A program made the position numbers and the translations under genes. From the NCBI GenBank assembly GCA_001600875.1, contig BCLD01000004.1:446553-510552 (forward strand): DNA of 64,000 nucleotides, read 5' to 3'. Each line of letters begins with the position of its first letter. Within the stretch, counting starts at the first letter, position 1. Under the pieces are notes generated by a model. The model saw only the letters and a program-made list of their open reading frames with translations, was not told where the DNA came from and did no database searches. Shown in pieces: positions 12,206-24,400 of this stretch. This stretch comes from Solicoccozyma terricola (Eukaryota; Basidiomycota; Tremellomycetes; Filobasidiales; Piskurozymaceae).

Positions 12206-13790
12206 AGGGGAGGTCGACGGAGTGGCCTAGGGTTTTGGATGGGTGAGAAGACCGGTGATGAGATGTTAAGAATGTGGGTGGTGTGACGACGGCTGCTGGC
12301 CGAGCTGGGACTACTGTCTACGAGCTATGTCTGATGATGTGATGTGTCTGAGGGTTGTGTTGTGCCCAACGATGTGGTCTGTCGGTATTGATTGTGGTCG
12401 AGTTGGGAATGTCAAGCTCGCCAACTCTCATCTGACAACTCTCGGCGCGTCTATGGACCCGACCCCCGATGCAAGACCATGATTGTAGGGTAGACAGGGA
12501 TGGCAGATCAAGCTGCAGTCGGAGCAAGTGGTGTACTCGTCCATCGAAGCACATATCCACCACCACGTAGTGCACACCGACGACGCAACGCTCGATTCGG
12601 TTCGATTTAGCATTATCATATCATATCTTAATCGCACCGTCCAACCAAGTTCGGTTCCCTTGATCCGCGTGCATTCACCCTCACAAGCCAGACCTGGTGA
12701 GGATTCCACTCGACGAATAGTTCACCATCCCGAGCCCAACTTCGTCGAGCATTTACAATCCAACCCCACTATCCCCCAGTCCCCCAGTCCCTTGCCCACG
12801 GACCACCCCCGCGGCCTCTCCGCATCCGCCGCACAGCCTTCCCTCATAACCAACCATCCAGAGGGATTGGATTATATTTCGCGTATCAGCTTGATTCCTT
12901 TGTTCTTCTGCTTTGCTCGGTAAAAACTGCCAGCCTTCCTCCCGGCCGGTTCGCCCTTGAACTGCCACACCACAACCCATCCGCTGCCCAGACCTACCTG
13001 TGGTAGCGTCACTCTTGGACTTGTAACTGAGTTGAATCTTGGGATTGCATCGCGGATGCTCCCCCTGTTCGGTGGATTGCACAGCCCGGGACACTGAAGA
13101 TTAGACGGGGCCGAGGGCGAGAACCGTTGGTCTATTTTCCCCCCCACCCCTACACCTACAACCACCCTGCCCAAACCATTAATCAATCCACTCACCCGCT
13201 CTACATATCATCCCTAGCAACATCCGTCGGATCACTCGGTATCCCCGAGTCTGGATTACCGTCCACGAACTCGGAGTTGAACGGGAATCACAGAGAGCTA
13301 GTTCGACAAAAGGGAGTTGAATCAACACCACCGTTCCAGAGCGCGTAGGAGGGGTAGTGTGGGGTTGTGATCTCGATTCGGAGATTCAACACAACAACAA
13401 CAACAACAACAAACGTTGGCGGGCACAGTCAGCCTTTCTCATCTACGGTCGATCGCTAGGATTACACTTGGAGGGGGTCCACACTTTGAACGGATTCCTC
13501 TCGAAACGGCGATACTAACATCAACACGCCTCTCGATCGTGTCTCTTTTTCAATGGTTGTTACTCGATAGAGGGTTGGGAGGTTGACGTACCTCGGAGAA
13601 TCCAGCTGCCAGAGCAGGTGTGGTCAGTATCGGATAGACCATCAACTATCAATTGGAATCGTTCGATCGATCGCAAGAAAGGAGAGCAGGTGAATCCAAA
13701 TATCCCATTCAGAGAAGAGAAGAGGTGGGAAACTACTACTCCCATTCATACCCATCAAAACTAGGAAGAGGGGGAGGGAAGAAACAAACA
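12206..13790. other. Divergent promoter/leader region between ARP9 and the MAPK phosphatase
   Basis: About 1.6 kb between two divergent starts. Open frames exist (for example 12528-12923 +) but show no family motif or splice logic. Notable elements are a CAACAACAA run near 13390-13411 and a long pyrimidine-rich stretch. The phosphatase frame is open from 13653, but the first good initiator context is the ATG at 13791. A long 5' UTR, possibly with introns, is likely. Confidence 0.5.
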
Positions 13791-13998
13791 ATGGAAATCC
13801 CGTCCCCAGTCATCGTTCACTCTGTTGAACCTGTATCATCAACAGAATCCACCACATCCATCCCTCTACCTACTCCTCACCTCGCTCGCTTACAACCAAT
13901 CCAACTCTCATCCGAACCATCTTCCAACCTAACTCGACCCAACCAATACCTAACCCCAACCTCTCCATCATTCCCATCATTCCCATCCTTGTCTACCT

Positions 13999-14032
<34 letters not shown>

Positions 14033-17000
14033 CTCCTCCTCCCAACCTCCATCATCTACCTCCCATCCAACCAGTCCACCTAATAATCTCGCTCATACTC
14101 ATACACCATCTCCAAGCTATTCTCAATCAACAAGAGAGAGTGGAATTGGAAGTCCGTATACTCCTTCACACGCGATGGGAAACGATAGTCGTCAACCGAG
14201 CGCTACAAAATCCAGAAGAGAATCATCAAATGGCGATGATGAGGAACAATTGAAACAATATCGAGGACTTGATATCCTTCCGGCATTTTCATTCAAACCT
14301 GGTTTCTTAACTATTCCAAATATACCATCTCCAACACCTGTTTCACCAACTTCAACTGGAACGCCAGATATTGCAGATGACATCAAGGTGTATGGGTTTC
14401 CACCGCAACGAGAAAGTACGGTGGTATCGACTGGCGAGAATCAGGTCAAGGATTTGATGGATGTAAAGGTTCCTGGAGAGGATCAGTCATCTTACCCGTC
14501 TCATTCTGGTCGTCAATCACCTACTATGACTCAGGCTTCTGGATCAGGAAGTACGGTATTATCAGATGATAGCGAAAGAACTATCGTTCCTGGAACAGCA
14601 ACTGGTCTTCGGAATGTGTTGGCGAACGGCACAACTGATTGGATGAACTCATATCCTCATCCTAATGAGCCGATGAACTCGATACCTTCCTCATCCTCTC
14701 CTAGAAAACGACAACGTCCTCTTCCTCTCAACCTTGCACGAATGACATCGCAAGTACCAGATGATGCATCTGATCAAGCTATGATTTCACCGTCTCCGGT
14801 CTCTGGAAGGGGTTCGTGGAAAGCGGGAAATGGGAGTAAGACGGCGGTCGGTCGGGATAGTTCAAAAGATGAGAGTTCACTTGACACTTCGATGTCGTTT
14901 GGCGGTTCTGAATCAGGTGAAGCTGGCGATCAAGATTGTCCCCCCCCCCCTCTTCCCCCGGTTTTCGTACTGATCCTACTTCGGGCTACTTTTGCAGGTT
15001 CTGAGAGTATGGTATCAGATATGCAGAAGCTCGATCTACTTGGAAAGACGGTCAGACAAAACCTTCGTCAAAGGCCGGTTGATGGTGCAGAAAGAGATTT
15101 GTCGACCTCCCCGTCAGCGGGTTCTAATTCTTCATCACCGGGTGTACCTCAAGCAGGATCAACCCTTCATTCGCCTACCTCAACTCATAGCTTCTCCCAG
15201 GATCCACGTGGAACTACGTCGCAAGCCGGTAAACGTACTCGAGATCAGGAGGTCGATAGTGGACAGCTTTTAGATCTGCTTCAGGAGGCTGCGAGTCCAG
15301 TCACTGCATTCAAACGCCGCCGTTTGCTGATCCTAGACGCGAGGCCTCTGCCGGCGTACTTGGTCACTCACTTGGCAAATTCGGCCAACATCGTCATCCC
15401 GTCGTTGCTGCTGAGGCGGTGCAAAAAAACCGGTGGCCAAAAATGGCAAGGTGGTTGGCAAGCTCTAAGGGCATTCATATCGACTGAAGGTGGGAGGACT
15501 TCTTGGGACGCTGCATTTGCAGAGGATACTGTCAGTCGGCAAAAAATCGAATTGACCATGGTTGTCGTCGGCGAGGGAGAAAGTGTGAACGAGTCCGACG
15601 ACCCAGCCGAAGCGATAGACTTCCTCGCTCGTTCTCTCGCAGAGCAATCTTCAACGAATAACATCAACATCACTGTCAAATGGGTCGCGGGCGGCTGGAA
15701 TGGCGGTGTGAAGCCGGTCGAAGCTTACAAGGACTGGTACCGCGAAGGCGAACAATCATTTCCACTTTCCTACCCCTACACGCGGGCACCCCTCAAGGCG
15801 ACATATTCCCGAGGCTCATCCGCAGATGAAAGTGGAACGGACGTACCTCTTGTTGCGACGCCCAGCTCTAGCCTGACAGCGAGTCCCGGCATCTTCCATG
15901 AGAGTACCGGGTTACCGCCGGTGGCGGAGTCCATGGCAGAGGAGTCCAAGTCGCCGACACATCATCCGTCGATGCCAACGCTTCGTCTGCACTCGCCCAG
16001 CTATGGACATGCACCTCCGCCACTCATCTCCCCCGGCTTTCACGCTTCTCGATCAGGCAAACGACAGCCACCGCGACCTTCACCCATCAACACCACCGTT
16101 CTTGGCCGACGTAGCAATAGCGCCACTGCAGCAGACGTCTCGTCTAGCAGCGAACCGACCTTTCCACCTCGACCACCGAAGCTGAGTGTGAATACCGGCG
16201 GAGTTGCGCCTCCACCCTTCAAAAGTTCTTCAGTCGGCAATCCCAGCCCATGGATGGGCCATTCGCATCCATCGCCGAGGAAAGGCAGACAACGTGGACC
16301 AGGTCTCAGTCTGGCTATCTTGGATCAGCACCACATTCCGACATTCCCGGTTTCTCGGCATGCGCCGCCAATGCCATCGCTGAACGTCACGTTCAGCCCT
16401 CATTCCAAGTCGCCGCAATCACCGAGCTCGTTCGGGATCACTCGTCGGATACGACAGTCCTCGACACCGCCGGGAGGTACTCCAACGACGCCATTCGGAT
16501 TGACGGCTCGCCCGGACCTAATGGCGTCTCGGCCATCCACCTCTTACCTTCACTCTTCAAATATGGCGACAGCGTATGCAGGATCCGAAGCCTACTCTCC
16601 CGTGGATGATGAACGAGACGATTCTCAGCGAGATTCCGCACCTTTCATCGTGTCTACGGTGCTCCCCTCCTTCCTGTACCTTGGTCCCGAAATCACCACC
16701 GAAGCTGATGTTCAGCAACTACTGGATTTGGGCGTCAAACGTATCCTGAACGTTGCCGTGGAATGCAATGAAGCCGAGGCGCTGGGTATCAAGGAACGTT
16801 TCGAAAAGTACGTGCAACTTCCGCTGCGGGATTGTGTGGAGGAGACTGGGATCGGAAAGGGTATCAGGGATGCCTGCACGTTCTTAGGTGAGTCCTGCTT
16901 GGGGCGTGCGGGACGTATAACATGATTCTGATTATTCCCCAAATTGTCAGATGATGCGCGACTCCATTCGGCTCCCACTTACGTCCATTGCAAGGCTGGC

Positions 17001-17719
17001 AAGTCTCGGTCTGTGACCGCTGTCCTTGCGTACCTCATCCACGCGAACGCATGGACTCTCAAGACTGCTTACGCTTATGTGGCCGACCGCCGGAAGGGTA
17101 TTTCTCCGAATATCGGTTTCGTAGCCGAGCTCATGCAGTACGAAGAGTCCGAGCTCGGTCTCAAGGCATCGAGCGGGGTCATTGAGCATGATGCCGCTGA
17201 CTCCAACAATACAGAAATGAGCCCGAGAGGGAGCGGTCGCAAGGTCAACAAATATGCACGAGAGAGTCTTCCACCAACTTGGTCTTCTAGCCTGGATACT
17301 AGCGCTATGGCTAACAAGCTCACCATCGGCATGGACACGAGCGATCGGACAGCTGGGGTTATGTCATGTACTGAGACATCTCCGCGAGCTGGATTGTCTG
17401 GTCAACCGGGTGACATGGACGATGCAAAACGTGCTGCAGGCTTCGGGCAGAGCGGGACAGAGAAGGAAGTTCGGCGTGATGGTCAATACGTTCATTTTCG
17501 GAGGTGAGTGTTGTGCGATCACAGTCATGATTGCTAGCGAACTGATATCGTGTTTGACGGCGCAGAGCTCCGGTCGATGAACACACCCTTCAACCGATGC
17601 GCCGCGTTTCAAAGGCCGGGCTAGAATCCGTCCGCGCTCTCGCCTCCCCTCATCCTAGTCCATCACTAAACAAGGATACAGCTAAGACACCCGCTGTGGA
17701 GCGCCATGGCTGGCTATGA
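13791..17719 (+). CDS. Dual-specificity MAPK phosphatase with rhodanese/CH2-like domain
   Basis: Exons 13791-14916, 14998-16887, 16951-17503 and 17566-17719 give 1240 residues. Residues 1-480 are Ser/Pro-rich and disordered, with a poly-Ser run coded at about 14000-14041. A rhodanese/CH2-like domain spans about 485-625 (LLILDARPLPAYL); it contains LLLRRCKK at about 510-517, which resembles the basic kinase-interaction motif of MAPK phosphatases. A second disordered linker follows. The catalytic domain runs about 923-1065, with LPLRDC (general acid Asp about 988) and the P-loop VHCKAGKSRS (catalytic Cys about 1019). Fungal relatives of this layout dephosphorylate MAP kinases of the mating or cell-wall pathways (Msg5, Pmp1, Rok1). 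Intron 1 is 81 nt and has no in-frame stop. The family call is firm; the target kinase is not known. Confidence 0.88.
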
Positions 17720-17964
17720 TGGACATTCGATGTATCTCGTAGGCATTGTGTATTCATCTAGTTGTATCGCATTTATCCTCATCCCATAAATGCCTGATTG
17801 GAATGTTAACTTATTATAAACATTCATAGGGTGACAGATTTGTAGATAGACCTCTATCCGACGGTGAGATCAATACAACGGGCTATAAAGTACAACGACC
17901 TGTAAAGTATATCAATGTGAACTGTCCGAATCAACGCTCATCATTCATCTGAATCGCTCTACTG

Positions 17965-18894
17965 TCAATCCTCGTCTCCACTCCCGGTATCAGTGGTGCT
18001 CAAATCTTCCGTCATCTCATCATCAACAGCCCATTGCTCCCCGATCTTGCAGTCCGACACCTTGAATGGAGTATTGCGTTTCCCTAAAGTATCACCGGCG
18101 GATCAGTATACAGAAAATTACCTCTATATAGACTATTTCGAAAACTCACTTTTCAGATCCTTTTTGAATTTCTTCAAGCATTTCGATTGATCCATCTGGT
18201 ACAATTCGTATTCTTTCAATATCTCTGCTGTGACTTCGACTTCTTCCTTCTGATTATTCCACATGGAGACAACGACGACACCATGAGTGTGAGAAGATAT
18301 GAAACGAGATGATGACGAACCTTGGCGACTTTCGCGACCTTTCGCATTTCTTCGAGAATACCTTTGATCTCGGAATCGATCGAGCGGATATCTTCAGTGA
18401 TGGTAGTGCAAAGTTTGTTCCTGTGATTACGAGGATGGTATATCGCATTACGTTGTGTTTCCCGTAAAGGGTAGGAAAAGGGGAAATCCCTTACATTTCA
18501 ACGTGCTGACGCTCGATCATCGCCGGATATTCTCCAACCTAACATCTCCCTTCCTGATTCAGCTTGCGTCGTGATATGGATGAGGGTTACTCGACTTACA
18601 CAATGGCCAAATTCCTTCTCCACCTGGTTCTTGATAGCGTCAAACCCACGAATCCTCAATCCTTTGTACTTTTCTGTTAACCATTCATTCCGATCAGCGA
18701 TGTTCAAGAAAGAATATCCGCACCAGGAGATGGGGAAACTGACTCTTCAACTTGGAGACTCCCGCTGCCGCTCTGAGATTTTCACTATCAACCCGAGTCG
18801 TGTGATATTAACTTGTGAGATCCTCCTTGTAATGAGTATCATTTAATGCTTACCTGGTGCCGGGACTGCTCTGAGCGTCCATAGCTGCAGGCAT
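17965..18894 (-). CDS. Small coiled-coil protein of unknown function
   Basis: Seven short exons (18894-18854, 18784-18744, 18673-18600, 18538-18495, 18420-18321, 18249-18150, 18083-17965) join in frame to 172 residues, each intron 61-74 nt with good borders. I do not recognise the family. The middle (about 25-130) is heptad-like and highly charged (for example GLRIRGFDAIKNQVEKEF and IDSEIKGILEEMRKVAK). The last 25 residues are acidic (SGDED end). Length and character suit a subunit of a small helical complex, for example a kinetochore, BLOC-type or spindle-pole assembly factor, but that is a guess. It is convergent with the phosphatase gene, with 245 bp between stops. Confidence 0.7.
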
Positions 18895-19377
18895 GATGAC
18901 GGGGAAACGTGTGATGGGGTGCGTTCGGAAAGTAAAGAGGACGGGGCGATGGCCTCAACGATAGGACGTGATCGAGAGTGAGTGATGGGCGGGGTAAGCT
19001 GATGGATAAGATTGACCCGTTTGAAACGAGTTGTGATCAACATGCGTGGATATCACTTTCAATCTGATCCGCCGCCACCAGCGAGCAACCCGGGTTCCTG
19101 GGTCAACGCGTCAAAACAAATCAACCCGAAATGGAACAAGGGCAGCAAGAAAAGACAACTCCAAAAGGGTTTTCATCTACACAGCATGATAACTAGAGAC
19201 CGGGCACGAGAGGGGAGAGAATCAATTAGGAACCAACCAACCAACCAACGAAAAGAAGAAAATAAAAGCGAAGCGAAGGGGGCAGTTTTTCTTTTCCTTC
19301 CAGAACAACTAAGCGAGAACCAGGAGGGGGGAAAAAAAAAGGGGGAGAAGCACGAGTCGGACGAAAGGGGAAACGCT
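18895..19377. other. Intergenic between NHP6 3' end and the coiled-coil gene start
   Basis: About 480 bp, promoter for the minus-strand coiled-coil gene plus the 3' flank of NHP6. It contains an ACCA repeat near 19233-19248 and A-rich tracts. No gene is supported. Confidence 0.4.
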
Positions 19378-19677
19378 CTAATCAGATTCCTCCTCATCAT
19401 CATCCTCTTCCTCCTCGACCGGACTATACGATTAAAAAAAAAGACGCGCAACTATCAGTAAACCCACGACCATAGAAACAAGCTTTAAGATGAAAACAAA
19501 GAAGAAAAAACACTCACGCCGGAGCCGCCTTCGCAGCCTTCTTGCTAGCAGGTTTCTTGACGGCAGCAGCCGGAGCAGACCCTCCAGCCTTGAATGTTTC
19601 CATCTCTTTAGCAGCACGAACCTTGTCCTGTTCAGCTTGCTTGTTGTAAGGCTGTTTTTTGAAAATGAGACCGAGAG

Positions 19678-19709
<32 letters not shown>

Positions 19710-20491
19710 AGAGGCGGCAGCGGACACCAAATATGAGAGATCAATATAATGAATACCCCGGAATGTTAACAATTCTTTTGGTTCACTCACGGCCTTCTGA
19801 GCGTCGGTCAAGGATTTCCATTGAGCACCGAGGACTTTCCCAACCTCGCCTGTAATATAAAGAACAAGAGATATCAGCGTTTGTCCAGATTCTCATCTCG
19901 TTAAATTCCGAGGACGAGGGGAAACCGTTAAAAAAGAAAGGAGAAAAAACACTCACCGAATCCGATTCCTGGGTTATTGGTGACAACGCTTTCCCTGTTC
20001 GAGTTGACGAAGAACATGTACGCGGAGAGCGCGCTGTTGTTCGTGAGACGAAGAGACAAAAAAGAAACAAAAACAAAAACAAAAAAACAAAACAAAACAA
20101 CATCAAATGCACGAAGGAAAGGTATGGGAGAATGATGGGGTGATAGTACGAGGGACAAGACGCATAATGGGACGATCGCGATAATGGAACGAGGGATACC
20201 GGTTCGGGTAGAATTCCAACGCCGAAGAAGAAAAAAGTGGAAACCAAAGAGATAAGATCAAACGGTAAAATCGAATCAACAATAACCCCCCACCCAACAG
20301 AAAAAAACCAAAAACCAAACACCAAGGGAAACAAGCCCACAAACCATCAGTTAATCCATTCCCCTCTGTCTCTCTCGCTCCCCACCAACCACACGTAAAA
20401 CTCACCGCTTAGGAGCATTCGGATCCTTCTTTGCCTTCTTTGCCTTCTTCACTGGTGCAGCGACTTTAGCGTTTGAAGCGGCCTTGGGCAT
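19378..20491 (-). CDS. NHP6: HMG-box chromatin protein, Nhp6/HMGB type with acidic tail
   Basis: Exons 20491-20406, 20033-19957, 19849-19791, 19651-19518 and 19423-19378 give 133 residues. A lysine-rich N-terminus leads into a single HMG box at about 25-95 (DPNAPKRALSAYMFFV, IGFGEVGKVLGAQWKSL). After it come an Ala/Lys linker (KKPASKKAAKAAPA) and a purely acidic end (EEEEDDDEEESD). Yeast Nhp6 is about 93 residues and lacks this tail, so the layout is closer to animal HMGB. The box bends DNA non-specifically and assists chromatin remodeling and FACT. Introns are unusually long for this window: 372, 107, 139 and 94 nt. A 27-nt A run at 19678-19704 is intronic (poly-T in the transcript). Confidence 0.9.
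19678..19704. repeat. Homopolymer A27 in an NHP6 intron
   Basis: A pure A run on the plus strand, read as poly-U in the NHP6 pre-mRNA about 25 nt upstream of the acceptor at 19652. It would act as an extreme polypyrimidine tract. Confidence 0.9.
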
Positions 20492-21285
20492 TGTGTGTGA
20501 TGTGTATGAGGGAAGTCTGTGAAGCGGATCGGGGAAGAGGGGGTGGGGGGCGGGAAGAAGGGGTGAAAAGGGAGTACGGGATGTGTGAATCGAGGTGATG
20601 ACGACGAAGGAAGGTAAGGGAGCGTTCGAGATGGGAATGATTGTGTGGTTCGTCGATGAAAGGTTGTTTGATGTGAGGAACAACCAAGCAGCAAAAATGT
20701 AAACAAAACGCAAAACGAACATCAGCTTTCTTGTATCCATCAAAAGTATAGTCAACGATACGACGACGAGTTTGGTTTTGTATGCAGGAAACTATCATGA
20801 ATTCCAGCATGAACAATCGCGACGACGCCGACGACGACGACGACCAACCCCCCCTCTGAACACGACCACCCCCAACGTGTTTGTTTACATTTCAGAATTC
20901 CCATTCATTCCCTCAAACAAAAGCAACAACAATCGAACGACGAGGGGGACGTTGGGTTTGGAATCGACGAAACGATACTTGCGCAACCCTGCTCCCTTGG
21001 TTGGAACACCTCCCAATACTGCACACGACTCGTTGAGCTCGTTCACGACGATAGCAAGGTGTTCATTCGTAGGTCACTACCCACTCGTCGCGTGAACGGA
21101 GGTTATTCCAGGACCATAGGCCGTAGGTAATGCTGATGGCTGGCAGCACGACGACGAGTGTAGCATGGAACTGCGAGCGGGGTGCGAGACGGTGCGGGAT
21201 GGGAATGGGAAGGGGAGAGATGGGAGATGGGACGTACGATGAGGAAGTATTAGGAAGTTGTAGGTGGGTGATGTGTGCTGGGTGG

Positions 21286-21371
21286 GATGGGCTGGCTGGC
21301 TGGCTGGTGGTTGGCTGGGAGACTGGGACGGGGTTGTTTGTCGCTGTAGGGCCAGCCAGCCGCCAGCCAGG
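21286..21371. repeat. Imperfect inverted repeat of GGCTGG units
   Basis: Four GGCT units (about 21291-21307) and a second short copy near 21313 face CCAGCC copies at 21353-21369. The arms could pair into a GC-rich hairpin of roughly 15-18 bp with a loop of about 45 nt. Confidence 0.7.
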
Positions 21372-21424
21372 GGGGAATTACATGGATTCTCACGGTGGGT
21401 CATGGGCATCATAAATAACATTCC

Positions 21425-21475
21425 CGCCACCGCCACCCTCGCCACCACCCTCGCCACCACCCTCGCCACCCTCCC
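21425..21475. repeat. Short tandem repeat, unit CCCTCGCCACCA
   Basis: Three to four imperfect 12-bp copies of CCCTCGCCACCA lie just beyond the EMC1 stop codon, on the 3' side. Confidence 0.7.
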
Positions 21476-21484
21476 CCCACCACC

Positions 21485-24400
21485 TCAGTACCACCTCCCC
21501 CGCAACACCTTTCTCTGTACTGCAGGTCGAGCAACCATGATCCCAACAGCTAGTCCAGCTATAGTCAACACAAGCTGCACCTTGTTGAACGCATCAGACA
21601 GGATATCAAATGTCCCGCTGGGGTTCACACGCGTTGAGAAGATGTCTAGACCCGTCGCGAGGATTAAAGACGTCGATTCAAGGAGCGCAGGCGATGTGTG
21701 TATTTTGTTGATACCAAGTAGCTGGTATTTGATACCGTGCAAATGATCAGCTAGATTAACAACTTTAACTTTGACCGCCCCCCATAAGTAGCATCACTCA
21801 CCTCAACCTCGTGCGAAATCACCCTTCTTGGATCAAATGGCAACATCACCTCATACGGCACCAACATCTCCTCTTTATCCATCTTTGATAATATACCGAC
21901 CGGTCTTCTAGGATCGAGGAGTCGTCTAGGTATCGATAGAAGACGAGATCGATCGTCGATCACTGTGTTCGAGTTTGGGGGCGGGCGAATCAGCGGAGCT
22001 GCTGATATTGGAGGGGAGTAGACGACGACGACGACGATACTCACCGATGAGATCTTTCGAGGTTATCCCTTGAAGAGATGTAGTAATACTCAAAGCCTTG
22101 ATTCCAATCGGCGGAATGAAAGTCTTTGAAACAATCTCAATCTCTTGTGTTTGAGAAAACGTAGATGTTTCCAAACTGTCCCCAATTGAAGAAACCCCTT
22201 TCGATCAGTATCATCAACCAAATACAACCCCCAACCCCCCGCGGCTCATACCCACCTCCCACTTTTCCCAACCTCAAACATCTCCATCGAAACCAATCTG
22301 TTCCCACCTCTTCCTTCAGCCAAATCCCCAACCTCCTCGTACGAATAAACCACCCAATTCTCCGCAATCGCCACTTGAATATCACCTTTCACACCATCGA
22401 TCATCGTCCTAAACACGATTCGACCAGTCGTTGAATCTACCACGTACACGCTTCCAACTGGTAATGATCGATGACGCGTTGATACTGCTACGAGATGTGG
22501 ATTGAGGTATTTGTATAATGTCGATCGATCACCTAACACGCGACCATACGAAGCGATTGGCCCAGTTGAAGGACGAGCGATAGTAGAGATGATGTGATCG
22601 GATTCAAGAGGTGTAAGGTAGGTATCGTATCCTGGAAAAGTACCACCATCGACGGATCGTGAAGTGATACCGTGTCCTTTAATAGAAGAATCCGAAAAGG
22701 TGTGGTAGAATAGGTCGGTGCTCATATTCCGGAAAGCTGATTCGATTTTTTTACAAAATGGAAAGAGATGGATCTGGGAGATGAGGACGTTGTGAGTTTC
22801 AGATGGGGACTGGGGCTTTATAACAACGCCAAGGCACGTCACTCACTGATCCTGAAGGATCTGCAATGGCCACGGCGCGAATTGACGTCTTGCAATGAGT
22901 GATCGGTAGAGGGAAGGTTTTCAGTGGTTCACCGTCAAACAGGACTTTCCCGTCTCTAGGATTAGGAGTAGATGGAGATGAAGACGGTTCGATGATGACG
23001 CCGGTGAACGCATCGAGGTGATATGCAACAGTGATCGTTCGCTGTGGAGAATGTACCATGATCAGACGATTTTTCCCTCTCGATAGGCCAAGGATAGGTG
23101 GAGGGGCATACTCACATCCGCCATCTTCCTCACAGCCACAATGGCTACCACCGCATCTTCCAAAGTATCCACACCCCTAACGCTCCACATTCCCTGTACA
23201 TCCAACACACTCTGCCCATCACTCAATCCCAACAATGTCGTCCAGACAACATTTCCATGCGCCGAATCGATCGCGAATACCTTCCCAGTGGAGGTAGCGA
23301 GGATAGCAAGCTTCTGGAACCCGAACTGGTCACGGTATATAGAGCCGGGTTTGAGCGGTGTGGATGACAGAGACTTGGTATAAGTTCCCGAAGCAAACCG
23401 AGCTATAAAGTTTGAAATGAACAATGGAAGGCTCTGCGTATTGAAAATAATCAGCATGCATTCATTCATCGCACCACCACCACCACGGCCCTGAAAGAGT
23501 TCCCCCCCATTCAAACACACACCTTCAACTCTCCCACATGTCTCACCAACCTCCCAACCACTCCCTCATCTTCCAGCACAACCCTCCCGCCCTCAACCTT
23601 TCTCTCCGGCAACTCAACCATCCGTACCTCTTTCACTTCCGCAAGCGCTTCTTCTCGTATCCATACGTTGGATTGTTCTTTCCATGCTTGGATGGAGCCG
23701 GTGGACGTGACGAGCAGGAGTGAGAACGTGTCGATGATGGGTTGAGAGGAGGTTATGGTTATCGCGGACTATGATAACGGTCGTGGTTCAACGTGAGATA
23801 AACGAGAGAATCAGATCAACGGTTCGGTACTCACATCCATGATCACTCCATGTTTAGAATCCTCAAATGCAAACGTTTTTCCGGTGTATACATACCCATC
23901 CGGATGATTGATGTTGTAGATGTGTAGATTCGCGAGCTGACATGCGCAGAAGAGTCGGAATGCATCAGCGTGACGAAACTCAGAATGTGTTGGGGGGGGG
24001 GGGGGGGGAGGGGAGGGGCACTCACTCCTAATCCATGCGCCCAAAACAATCTCGAAACAAACGCATGTCCTTGTTCATCAATGAACCCATTCCAAATCGC
24101 ATTCGATCTTTGATTCCTAGTCTGAACCCCAACATACCCCACATTAAAAGTCAGTTGTTCCAAATCCAGATTCACCCAAAAAACAAACAAACAAACGAGA
24201 AACAAAAAGACCGAAAACACAAACGTTCCTCACCTCATTATCAAAATGCCAAATCACTTCACCTCCTCCACCACCACCTCCTTTCGTCTCGACTATATCC
24301 GCTGAATCGTCTTCATAAACCACCAAGAAATACCCTTTCCTACCCAAACCAAGCTCTTTCAAAGCTACCGGTATTTCCCCAGATCCGGAGTTTTTCTTAT

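Larger units (their letters stand above)
20492..21484. other. NHP6 upstream region and 3' flank of EMC1
   Basis: About 1 kb. It holds the NHP6 promoter, a CGACGACG run near 20819-20842, a GGCTGG/CCAGCC inverted-repeat region (21286-21371) and a tandem CGCCACCACCCT-type repeat (21425-21475). ORFs here are composed of these repeats and look spurious. Confidence 0.5.

Noticed and set aside
12528..12923. 131-residue plus-strand ORF upstream of the phosphatase
   Set aside because: No motif, no splice continuity, composition like a leader/promoter; more likely 5' UTR or intergenic.
21722..21801. Shorter EMC1 last intron ending at 21751
   Set aside because: It breaks the frame into the conserved LLGINKIHTSPALLEST block, whereas the acceptor at 21722 keeps it with an 80-nt intron.
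22774..22846. 37-nt EMC1 intron ending at 22810
   Set aside because: Too short for this genome; the later acceptor at 22774 gives a normal 73-nt intron in the same phase.
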